Shown here: piece by piece, positions 17,941 to 24,957 of the stretch
Layout of the letters: every line of letters starts with the position of its first letter
Numbering within the stretch: position 1 is the first letter of the stretch
Position numbers and translations under genes: made by a program
NCBI GenBank assembly: GCA_963811225.1
Contig: CAWEQO010000011.1
Coordinates: 186,001-250,000, forward strand
Direction of reading: 5' to 3'
DNA length: 64,000 bases
Source: CAWEQO01 sp963811225
GTDB taxonomy: Bacteria > Chloroflexota > Anaerolineae > Anaerolineales > Anaerolineaceae
The notes under the pieces: model-generated
Seen by the model: only the letters and a program-made list of their open reading frames with translations
Told to the model about the DNA's origin: nothing
Database searches by the model: none

Positions 17941-17994
17941 GTTACATTTCTACGACAATTTAACGACAGCCTGACGACAGCCCTCCGCTATCCT
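17941..17994 (+). promoter_or_regulatory. 11-bp-phased direct repeats upstream of a -10 (response regulator site)
   Basis: ACGACA occurs at 17952, 17963 and 17974, exactly 11 bp apart, and a weaker GTTACA in the same phase starts at 17941. A -10-like TATCCT follows at 17989-17994 and no normal -35 is seen. OmpR/PhoB-family regulators bind tandem half sites at 11-bp spacing, and an OmpR-type regulator is encoded 4 kb upstream. Confidence 0.6.
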
Positions 17995-18002
17995 TATCGA
18001 GA

Positions 18003-18086
18003 CGGAACTGCGCGGGCGGTGGTGTTTGAGAAGAGAGCCCGCTGCAGCGGGCTCTCTTCTCAAACACCACCGCCCGCGCAGTTCCG
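18003..18086. repeat. 84-bp perfect palindrome without loop
   Basis: 42 + 42 bp, centred on CTGCAG (18042-18047), with no mismatch. It lies between the 11-bp repeat array and the ABC exporter start and is not followed by a U-tract. If the array drives the exporter, the palindrome is in the 5' leader. Confidence 0.85.
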
Positions 18087-18122
18087 ACACAAACCGAAAA
18101 CATGGATACCGGAGGTAAGAAT

Positions 18123-19103
18123 ATGTCCAAAAACAACCAAAATCAAGAAATCTTAATCGAAACCCATGCGCTGACACGCCGCTTTGGGCGCACGCTGGCG
18201 GTCGACAAGGTGGACCTGTCGGTGGCGGCGGGCAGTGTGTATGGCTTCCTGGGGCCGAACGGGGCCGGGAAGACCACCACGATCCGGATGCTGCTCGGGT
18301 TGATCCGCCCGAGCGCAGGGCAGGTGCGCCTGTTCTCGCTGCCGCTGGCGGGCAACCGGCTGCGCATCTTGCAGTGGGTCAGCGCGCTGGTGGAGATGCC
18401 CAGCCTGTATCCGCACCTGACCGGGCACGAGAACCTGGAAGTCACCCGGCGGGCGCTGGGCCTCCCCAAGAACTCGATCGACCGCGTCTTGAAGGTCGCC
18501 GGGCTGGAGAAGGATGCGAACCGGCTGGTCAAAGGCTACTCGCTGGGCATGCGCCAGCGGCTGGCGCTGGCCCTGGCGCTGCTGCCCGAGCCGGCCCTGC
18601 TGATCCTAGATGAGCCGACCAACGGCCTCGATCCGGCCGGGATCATCGAGATGCGCACGCTGATCAGCAGCCTGCCATCTCAACAAGGCATCACCGTGTT
18701 CCTCTCCAGCCACCTGTTGAGCGAGGTGGAACAGGTCGCCACGCACATCGGCATCATCCGCAGCGGGCAGCTGATCTTCCAGGGCACGCTCCAGGCGCTG
18801 CAAGCCGAGCGCTCGCACGCGCTGCTGGTCGGCACGGACCGGGTGGAGCAGGCAGCTCAAGCGCTGCAGCAGGCCGGCTGGCCGGTGCAGACGCGCAACG
18901 GCCGGCAGTTGAAGGTGGAGGTCAACGGGCAGTCGGATGCGGCCTTGATCAACCGGCTGATGGTCGAGCAGGGGCTGAATGTGTTCCAGCTCAACCTGGA
19001 GCAGCCCACCCTGGAGGAGACCTTCCTGCAGCTGACCGGGACATCCAGGGTGGAGGCAGCTGCTCCGGTAAGGGCAGCCGCCGCAGCCACACAGCATTCT
19101 TAA
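18123..19103 (+). CDS. ABC exporter ATP-binding protein
   Basis: 326 residues from the ATG at 18123, 6 bp after GGAGGT; an earlier in-frame ATG lacks a site. Walker A GPNGAGKTT, signature YSLGMRQRLALALAL (the LGMRQR form of DrrA/BcrA/CcmA-like exporters), Walker B LLILDEPTNGLDP, and the H-loop in LSSHLLSEVEQ. The C-terminal about 90 residues form the accessory domain common in NatA/DrrA-type subunits. It pairs with the permease 38 bp downstream. Likely cargo: peptides, antibiotics or lipids (family knowledge; not determined here). Confidence 0.9.
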   Translation: MSKNNQNQEILIETHALTRRFGRTLAVDKVDLSVAAGSVYGFLGPNGAGKTTTIRMLLGLIRPSAGQVRLFSLPLAGNRLRILQWVSALVEMPSLYPHLTGHENLEVTRRALGLPKNSIDRVLKVAGLEKDANRLVKGYSLGMRQRLALALALLPEPALLILDEPTNGLDPAGIIEMRTLISSLPSQQGITVFLSSHLLSEVEQVATHIGIIRSGQLIFQGTLQALQAERSHALLVGTDRVEQAAQALQQAGWPVQTRNGRQLKVEVNGQSDAALINRLMVEQGLNVFQLNLEQPTLEETFLQLTGTSRVEAAAPVRAAAAATQHS

Positions 19104-19141
19104 CAGAAACCCAGGCGTGGAAGCCCGGGAAGGAGAACATC

Positions 19142-19897
19142 ATGAGCTACCTGACGCGCGTATTAGGCGCGGAATTCTTGAAAGTCAAACGCACCTTAGT
19201 CCTATGGTCCACCCTGGCCGCATCGCTAGGGGTTGACATCCTGTACTTTTTCGTCCTGTTGATGAACCGGGGAGCCCCGGTCCAGGGGCGAACCGAGTGG
19301 GAAACGCTGTTCCAGAGCACCAACGCTATGTGGGTCGTCCTGGCGCTGCCGCTGTTCATCACCCTGATGACCGCCCTGCTGGCGCAGATGGAACACAGCG
19401 AGAAGCAGTGGAAGCACTGGTTTGCGCTGCCGGTGCCGCGCTGGTCGATCTACAGCGCCAAGTGGATCATTGGGCTGGGGCTGGCCTGGGCCGGAACGAT
19501 CTTGCTGGAACTTGGCGCGGTAGGGATCGGCCTGTCGATGAAAGTGCTGCGGCCGGATCTAGACTTCAGCACACCCATCCCCTGGATGGCGCTCGCGAAG
19601 AACACAGTCCTTATCTCGCTGATCGTTATGCTGATCTATTCGCTGCACACCTGGATCGCCGAACGTTCGCACAGCTTTAGCTTTGCAGTGGGGGTCGGCA
19701 TGGCCGCAGCCATTGCGAACATCCTGATCATGAACTCGGAGAAGTGGTCGAAGGTGTTCCCATGGGCGCTGACCCTGCACGTACTCAATCCGGAGTCGGC
19801 CTACTACCTGCCCCAGGCGCTTGCGATTGGTATCACCGGAGGTTTGCTGGTGGCCTTCCTGGGCTGCTGGGATGTGACCAGGAGGGATGTGTTGTAA
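19142..19897 (+). CDS. ABC-2 family permease
   Basis: 251 residues with about six membrane helices. The N-terminus, YLTRVLGAEFLKVKRTLVLW, is typical of ABC-2 permeases of the lantibiotic-immunity (BcrB/EcsB-like) type. The central amphipathic segment EHSEKQWKHWFALPVPR resembles the conserved loop in that group. It forms the membrane half of the exporter with the preceding ATPase. AAGGAG precedes the start. Confidence 0.85.
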   Translation: MSYLTRVLGAEFLKVKRTLVLWSTLAASLGVDILYFFVLLMNRGAPVQGRTEWETLFQSTNAMWVVLALPLFITLMTALLAQMEHSEKQWKHWFALPVPRWSIYSAKWIIGLGLAWAGTILLELGAVGIGLSMKVLRPDLDFSTPIPWMALAKNTVLISLIVMLIYSLHTWIAERSHSFSFAVGVGMAAAIANILIMNSEKWSKVFPWALTLHVLNPESAYYLPQALAIGITGGLLVAFLGCWDVTRRDVL

Positions 19898-19899
19898 GG

Positions 19900-19977
19900 A
19901 AGCGCGTAGAGCGCAGACAAAAGAGAGCAGCCAGGGCGTGCCCTGGCTGCTCTCTTTTGTCTGCTCTCTACGCGCTT
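19900..19977. terminator. 38-bp inverted repeat between convergent genes
   Basis: Arms of 38 bp with a single mismatch and a 2-nt loop. It lies between the permease stop (19897) and the thiP stop (19976), and is probably a bidirectional terminator. Confidence 0.7.
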
Positions 19978-21685
19978 ATATCCGAATGCGCTCCATCAAC
20001 AGGATCGCCGCAGCGCAGACGAACATCAGCAGGGTGGCCATGGCGAGGGCTTGGCCGTAATTGAGGGCGCCCGGCTGCGAGAGGAAGCGGAAGATGGCGA
20101 CCGGCATGGTGGGGTTTTCCGGGCGGGCCAGGAAGGTGGTGGCGCCAAACTCACCCAGGGAGATGGTGAAGGAGAAGGTAGCGCCGACCAGAGCGGCCCG
20201 GGTCAAGATCGGCAAATCGACGGTGCGCCAGACCTGCCAGGGAGAGGCGCCCAAGACCGCAGCGGCGTCACGCAAGCGTTGGGGGATCGAATCCAGGGCC
20301 GGCTGCAGGGTGCGGACCACGAAGGGCAGCGCCACCAGACTGTGGGCGATGGGGATCAGCAGCGGGAAGGTGCGCACGTCCAGCGGCGGGCGGTTGAAGG
20401 TGACGATGAAACCCAGGCCGAGGGTCACGGCCGAGGCCCCCAACGGCAGCATCAGCAGCGGATCGAGCAGCTTATTGAGGCGCGAGCGCCGGTTGAGGGC
20501 ATAGGATGCCAAAAAGCCGAGCGCCACCGAGATCAGCACGGTTGTCCCGGCGTACAGCAGCGAGTTCTGGATGGCGTCGATGGGGGGCACGTAAAACAGA
20601 GATTGGCGGCGGTTGATGAACAGCTCGCGGTAATAGTCGAGGGTGAAACCGGCGCTGACAGGGCCGTGCTGGCCGCGGGCGGCCTCGAAGCGGGTGACCG
20701 AGCGCAGGCCGAGCGCCAGCATGGGCGTGACCAGCAGCAGGATCAACAACAGCACGATGCCGATCACCATGGCCCGCTCGCCCCAACCACGCGCCGGGCG
20801 AACGCCCTCGCCTTTAAGGCGCGGCGAGAGCGGCACGGCCTCGCCAACGCCAACCAGGCGGGTATAGGCGACGGTCATGACCAACGTCAACAGCAGTTGG
20901 ATGGCCGAAAGCAGCCCGGCCAGCGGCAGGTTCAGCAGCTGCAAGGATTGGATGTAGATCTCGACTTCGATGGTGGCAAAGCGCGGGCCGCCCAAGAGCA
21001 GGATCACGCCGAAGCTGGTGAAGTCGAACAGGAAGACCAGCAGGGTGGCCGAGAGGATGGCCGGGCGCAGTAAAGGCAGCGTCACTTCCAGGAAGTTGCG
21101 GAAGCGGGATGCTCCCAGCACTCGCCCGGCCGCCTCCAGGCGCGGGTCGAGCTGGGCCCAGGCGCCGCCGACCACCCGCAGGATCACGGTGGTGTTGTAA
21201 AAGACGTGCGCCAGCAGGATGGCCCACAGGGTATTGAGGATGTTGACCGGCGGGACAGACAGGTTGAACAGGCTCATCAAGAGCAGGTTCAGCCAGCCGC
21301 GCGGCCCGATCAAGGCATTGAACCCGGCCGCAACCACCACGGTCGGCAGGATGAAGGGGATGGTGGTCAGGGCGCGCAGGATGCTCTTGCCGGGGAAGGT
21401 AAAGCGCCCGAGCACGTAGGCCGCCGGCAGCCCAATCAGCAAAGTCAGCAGCGTGGAGAGGGTGGCCTGCAGCAGGGTGAAGCTCAGCGGCCGCCAGATG
21501 CTGAGCCAAACGTTACCGGTAAGGCCCTGCGTCAAGGCGCTCTCACCGGCGATGCGGAAGATGCGGAACAGCGGGAAAAAGAAAAAGTAACCCAGAAAAA
21601 CCAGCGGCAAAAGCCACAGCAAAGCCGCAGACTGCAGGCGCAGTCTGCGGGCGCTGCCGGCAGAGGTATTGGCAGGGCGGGTCAC
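19976..21685 (-). CDS. thiP: Thiamine ABC transporter permease (two fused BPD_transp_1 domains)
   Basis: 569 residues from the GTG at 21685, whose GTGA overlaps the thiB stop; an earlier start would overlap thiB by 37 bp. About 12 membrane helices in two halves. Each half has the EAA loop: EAAGRVLGASRFRNFLEVTLP in the first and DAAAVLGASPWQVWRTVDLP in the second. This is the fused ThiP/FbpB design. Substrate assignment rests on the TPP riboswitch and thiN upstream. A polar stretch between the halves (PLSPRLKGEGVRPARGWGER) resembles a translated repeat. Confidence 0.85.
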   Translation of the reverse strand: MTRPANTSAGSARRLRLQSAALLWLLPLVFLGYFFFFPLFRIFRIAGESALTQGLTGNVWLSIWRPLSFTLLQATLSTLLTLLIGLPAAYVLGRFTFPGKSILRALTTIPFILPTVVVAAGFNALIGPRGWLNLLLMSLFNLSVPPVNILNTLWAILLAHVFYNTTVILRVVGGAWAQLDPRLEAAGRVLGASRFRNFLEVTLPLLRPAILSATLLVFLFDFTSFGVILLLGGPRFATIEVEIYIQSLQLLNLPLAGLLSAIQLLLTLVMTVAYTRLVGVGEAVPLSPRLKGEGVRPARGWGERAMVIGIVLLLILLLVTPMLALGLRSVTRFEAARGQHGPVSAGFTLDYYRELFINRRQSLFYVPPIDAIQNSLLYAGTTVLISVALGFLASYALNRRSRLNKLLDPLLMLPLGASAVTLGLGFIVTFNRPPLDVRTFPLLIPIAHSLVALPFVVRTLQPALDSIPQRLRDAAAVLGASPWQVWRTVDLPILTRAALVGATFSFTISLGEFGATTFLARPENPTMPVAIFRFLSQPGALNYGQALAMATLLMFVCAAAILLMERIRI

Positions 21686-22800
21686 CGGATCACAGCCGCG
21701 GTCCAGTCCTGGATCCACTGGTCCCGATTCTGGGCGATGGTTTGGATGTCCATGGTGGCCGGATTATCGGGGATCTGCACGTATTTTTGGAACACCTCAG
21801 GCAGCTGCGCGTCAGGGTTGACCGGGAAGACGAACATCTGCAGTGGCATGTCCTCTTGGAAAGGCACGCTCAGCATAAAATCGATCCATTTTTCGGCCAG
21901 GGCGCGCTGCTGAGTGCCTTGGAGGATGCCGACGAACTCGATCTGGCGGAAGCAGGTCTCAGGGCCAACGATCGAAGCGGTGGGAGCTTCCTCGGGGGGA
22001 GTCGTGGCAAAGTAAACCTCGGCGGCCGGGCTGGATCCGTACGAAACGACCATGGGCTGCGGGCCCTGGCCGGTGGAACCGCTGAAGTTGGTGTAGTAGG
22101 CAGTCTCCCAGTCGTTGACCACCACGACGCCGTTCTGGCGCAGCTGGTTCCAGTAATCCAGCCAGCCTTCCTGACCGAAGTGGGCGATGGTGGCGAGCAT
22201 GAAGGCCAATCCGGGCGAAGAGGTAGCGGGGTTCTCGACCACCAGCAGGCCTTTGTACTCGGGCTTGGTCAGGTCTTCCAGTGAGGATGGCACCGGCAGG
22301 TTGTGGTCTGGGAAGTAGGTCTTGTCGTAGTTGATGCAAACATCGCCGTAGTCGACTGGCAGGGCTTCATGGTTGGGAGCCAGCTGGTACTTTTCGGGGA
22401 TCTTGGCGAGCAGCGGAGAGTCGTAAGGCTCGAAGATGCCGGCGTCGAGGGCGCGCGACAGGAAGGTGGTGTCGACGCCATAGAAGACGTCGGCCAGGGG
22501 GCTGTCTTTGGAGAGGATGGCGCGGTTGAGGGCCGCGCCGGTGTCGCCGGCCTGGAAGAAGCTGAGGGAGACGTTATTTTCGTCTTCGAACTGGCGGACG
22601 AGGCTTTCAGTGACGGCGAAGGAGTCGTGGGTCATGATGGTGAGGGTAGGGCGCTCACCGGCAGGCGCGGTGGCCGCTGGAGTTACGCCGGCAGGTGCGG
22701 TGGCAGCGGGGACCGCGGGGGTTACGCCGGCAGGCGCGCAGGCGGCCAGCGTCAGCGCCAGCAGGGTGAGCAAGAACGAGAGACGTTTAAACAAGGACAT
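21682..22800 (-). CDS. thiB: Thiamine-binding lipoprotein of ABC transporter
   Basis: 372 residues. Lipoprotein signal with lipobox LAAC (Cys21), then a tandem Ala/Pro/Gly/Thr linker (repeats of APAGVTPA), then a periplasmic-binding-protein fold starting RPTLTIMTHDSFAVTESLVRQFE. That opening is typical of ThiB (MTYDSFA in the family), and GDVCINYDK and PMVVSYGSSPAAE also fit it. It captures thiamine or its phosphates outside the cell and delivers them to ThiP. It lies 130 bp downstream of thiN and is coupled to thiP by a 4-bp overlap. Confidence 0.88.
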   Translation of the reverse strand: MSLFKRLSFLLTLLALTLAACAPAGVTPAVPAATAPAGVTPAATAPAGERPTLTIMTHDSFAVTESLVRQFEDENNVSLSFFQAGDTGAALNRAILSKDSPLADVFYGVDTTFLSRALDAGIFEPYDSPLLAKIPEKYQLAPNHEALPVDYGDVCINYDKTYFPDHNLPVPSSLEDLTKPEYKGLLVVENPATSSPGLAFMLATIAHFGQEGWLDYWNQLRQNGVVVVNDWETAYYTNFSGSTGQGPQPMVVSYGSSPAAEVYFATTPPEEAPTASIVGPETCFRQIEFVGILQGTQQRALAEKWIDFMLSVPFQEDMPLQMFVFPVNPDAQLPEVFQKYVQIPDNPATMDIQTIAQNRDQWIQDWTAAVIR

Positions 22801-22847
22801 TGCGATTTCCTTTACTACAGGTTGGTTTGTCTAAAAGTGGCTGGTTT

Positions 22848-22916
22848 AATCGCAGGGGTGCGACCGTGAGAGAAGGCTCCAGGGCCTGAATATCAACAAG
22901 CCGTGCCCCTGCGATT
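22848..22916. repeat. Inverted repeat in the thiN-thiB gap
   Basis: AATCGCAGGGG (22848-22858) pairs with CCCCTGCGATT (22906-22916), with a GGCTCCAGGGCC hairpin inside. The T-run is on the plus strand, not in the thi mRNA, so it is more likely an intercistronic RNA structure than an operon terminator. Confidence 0.5.
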
Positions 22917-22930
22917 TTTTGGCTAGATTG

Positions 22931-23593
22931 TTAGGGTCCGGAGACGTGGATCAGGCGGGTGTGGATGCAGATCAGGCGGCCCCGTTCAAGGGAGACGGTG
23001 GCGCGCTCGCCGAGCATGACGTTGCTGATGCCACGGGTGCGGTCGGCCAAGAGCGTTTCGCCCGCGAGCGGGTAGTACAGGCCGGCGGTGGTGACGCCCT
23101 GGGCGGAGCCGTCCAGCGGCAGCAGCGAGACCAGATCGCCGGGCGCGCCTTCAATGGCGCCCTCGCTGCCGATAAGGAAGACCTCTTCGCGACCGTCTTC
23201 GAGGCGCACGTCCAGGGACTGCAAGTCGAGCTGGGTGAGCAGGAACAGGTTGGCGAGGGTGTGATCGAGGCGGGCGCCCTGGGCGGCGACGATGCGGATG
23301 CGCTCGCAGCCCTCCCGGATGGCGCGCGCCAGGGCCAGCTCCAGGTCGGTCTCGTTTTTCTCGGGGGGATGCTGCTCCACCTGTACGCCATGGTCGCGCA
23401 GCCAGTCCTTTTGTGCGGCGTCGATGGAGTCGAGGTCGCCGACGACCCAGTTGGGCAGCAGGCCCAGGTGGCGCAAGTGGCGCAGCCCGCCATTGGCAGA
23501 AACGACCAGATCGCCAGGCCGGATGGCCCGACGCAGGTAGACGTAGTCGATGAAGTCACCGTTGACAAAAATCCAGGCGCGTTCGGGATTCAT
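22931..23593 (-). CDS. thiN: Thiamine pyrophosphokinase
   Basis: 220 residues. It transfers pyrophosphate from ATP to thiamine to make TPP. Motifs: FVNGDFIDY near the start, SANGGLRHLRHLG (family A-D-GG), VVGDLDSID (metal-binding acidic loop) and KNETDLELALARAI (the DxTDxExAL motif). The C-terminal beta domain ends in RGRLICIHTR. The ATG lies directly after the U-tract of the riboswitch terminator. First gene of the thiamine salvage operon thiN-thiB-thiP. Confidence 0.9.
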   Translation of the reverse strand: MNPERAWIFVNGDFIDYVYLRRAIRPGDLVVSANGGLRHLRHLGLLPNWVVGDLDSIDAAQKDWLRDHGVQVEQHPPEKNETDLELALARAIREGCERIRIVAAQGARLDHTLANLFLLTQLDLQSLDVRLEDGREEVFLIGSEGAIEGAPGDLVSLLPLDGSAQGVTTAGLYYPLAGETLLADRTRGISNVMLGERATVSLERGRLICIHTRLIHVSGP

Positions 23594-23596
23594 GGT

Positions 23597-23630
23597 TAAA
23601 AAATAATCGCCCTCTCTGCGGAGGGCGATT
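23597..23630 (-). terminator. Rho-independent terminator of the TPP riboswitch
   Basis: Stem AATCGCCCTC/GAGGGCGATT (10 bp; 23605-23614 with 23621-23630), followed on the minus strand by ATTTTTT. It sits between the aptamer and the thiN start, giving transcriptional control. Confidence 0.85.
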
Positions 23631-23644
23631 CAGCGGTTTGTGGC

Positions 23645-23741
23645 TGCTATAAATCCCTCCGCCGGCATGATCCGGATCAGGTAATGCGGGTCGAAGGCTG
23701 GGGGCCTTCCTCTCAGCCCGAATTTCACGGGCTCCCCGTTT
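23645..23741 (-). ncRNA. TPP riboswitch (THI element)
   Basis: The minus strand carries the conserved core: GGGGAGCCCG at the 5' side, CTGAGAGG, a GACCC segment, then ACCTGATCCGGATCATGCCG and GGAGGGA at the 3' side. These are the P1-P5 landmarks of the thiamine pyrophosphate aptamer. With the downstream terminator it should switch off thiN-thiB-thiP when TPP is abundant. Confidence 0.95.
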
Positions 23742-23750
23742 CTTAATGGA

Positions 23751-23779
23751 AGTATAGTGGGTGTGGGGGAATTTGTCAA
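23751..23779 (-). promoter_or_regulatory. Promoter of the thiamine operon
   Basis: TTGACA (23774-23779, minus strand), 17-bp spacer, TATACT (23751-23756). The predicted start lies about 5 nt before the riboswitch. The -35 lies just beyond the stop of the upstream hydrolase gene. Confidence 0.85.
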
Positions 23780-23784
23780 TTAGA

Positions 23785-24573
23785 TTAGCGGACCCGGCGC
23801 TTCCATTCTTCCTTGAGCTGGAGGTCGCGGGGGGTCACGCCGGAGCGGAGGGAGAGGAAATCGATCATCAGGCGGTTGAATTTACTGGTCTCGTCCAACA
23901 TGGGGAAGTGGCCGGATTCGTCGAACAAGACGGCGTGGGACTGCTCGGGCAGGACGGACATCTGATCGGGGCCGGGGGGCATCACGGCCGGGTCGCCCTG
24001 GCCATGGATCATCAGGCAGGCGGTGCCATTGAGGCTCCACAACCTGGAGAAGTTCACCAGGCTCATCTGGTCCAGTGAGGCAGCCACAGCCTGCGGATCG
24101 GTTTTGGAGACGTCCATTCGAACGGGCTCGGTCTCCGGATAGCGGCTCAACAGCCAGTCCGCAAGGGCAGGCGGCCCGGCAGTGCGCAGCCTGGTCGTAA
24201 TGGCGCCCTCCTCGGACGGCGAGGAGATGGCCAGCACCCGGTCGACGATATCGGGGAAGCGGGCGGCATATAGGCGGGCGACCACCGCGCCCAGGCCGTG
24301 GCCTACCAGCGCCACGCGGCCAATGCCCATCTCGTTGAGGAAATAATCCAGCAGCTTGACCTGCTCGTCGAGGCTGTAGCGGCGGGGGTTCTTGGCGGTG
24401 TCGCCGAAACCCCACAGATCGATGGCGTAAGCGCGGTAAGAGATGGAGGCAGCCTGCATGACCGGAATCCAGTAGCGCCAGGAACCGACCCAGCCGTGAA
24501 TGAAAACCAACGGCCGGCCGCGCCCCAGCACTTCGTAGTGGACCACGTCCCGGTCCTGCAGGATGACACTCAT
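23785..24573 (-). CDS. Alpha/beta-hydrolase fold protein lacking the nucleophile serine
   Basis: 262 residues. The fold markers are present: the oxyanion-hole region FIHGWVGSWRYW, DLWGFGDTAK and the C-terminal ESGHFPMLDE histidine. The nucleophile elbow, however, reads VGHGLGA instead of GHSxG, so a glycine (codon GGC, one base from AGC) replaces the serine. Either it is a non-catalytic, sensor-like member or the base is wrong. A close paralogue at 35118-35903 keeps GHSMG. It begins 9 bp after the receiver gene stop and probably ends the kinase operon. Confidence 0.8.
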   Translation of the reverse strand: MSVILQDRDVVHYEVLGRGRPLVFIHGWVGSWRYWIPVMQAASISYRAYAIDLWGFGDTAKNPRRYSLDEQVKLLDYFLNEMGIGRVALVGHGLGAVVARLYAARFPDIVDRVLAISSPSEEGAITTRLRTAGPPALADWLLSRYPETEPVRMDVSKTDPQAVAASLDQMSLVNFSRLWSLNGTACLMIHGQGDPAVMPPGPDQMSVLPEQSHAVLFDESGHFPMLDETSKFNRLMIDFLSLRSGVTPRDLQLKEEWKRRVR

Positions 24574-24582
24574 CTCGCTCGC

Positions 24583-24957
24583 TTACTTTCCATAACGCTG
24601 CAGCAGTTCCGTCACCTTCTCGGTAAGCTCGTTTGGCGCAAACGGCTTGAGCAGGTATTCGGATGCGCCGGCAGCCAGGCCAGTTTCGATCTCGGCGTCC
24701 TGGCCCTTGGCCGAAAGGAACACTACCGGAATGGAAGCAACGGAGGGATCGGACTTCATCTTCTCGCAAGCCTCGTAACCGGTCATGCGCGGCATGCGCA
24801 CGTCCATCAAGATCAAATCCGGCTGCTCTTGTGGAGCGGCTTCCACCACGTCGGCGCCGTTGCCGAATGCAACCACTTCATGACCGGCAAACCGCAGGGT
24901 AAACGCTACCAGCTCGCGGATGTCGGGTTCATCATCTGCAATCAAAATTTTAGCCAT
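24583..24957 (-). CDS. Single-domain response regulator (CheY-like)
   Basis: 124 residues, one receiver domain only: MAKILIADDEPDIRELV (acidic pair), LILMDVRMPRMTGYEA (phosphoacceptor Asp), FLSAKGQ (Ser/Thr position) and LLKPFAP (Lys). There is no output domain. The start overlaps the end of the ten-GAF kinase gene by 8 bp, so it is the natural phosphotransfer partner. It may pass the signal to another component by protein contact. Confidence 0.9.
   Translation of the reverse strand: MAKILIADDEPDIRELVAFTLRFAGHEVVAFGNGADVVEAAPQEQPDLILMDVRMPRMTGYEACEKMKSDPSVASIPVVFLSAKGQDAEIETGLAAGASEYLLKPFAPNELTEKVTELLQRYGK

Noticed and set aside
22848..22916. Terminator of thiN
   Set aside because: The T-run follows the stem on the plus strand, not in the thi mRNA, and thiB-thiP need the upstream promoter.
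22801..22930. Second riboswitch before thiB
   Set aside because: The TPP core words (CTGAGA, ACCTGATCCGGAT) are absent.
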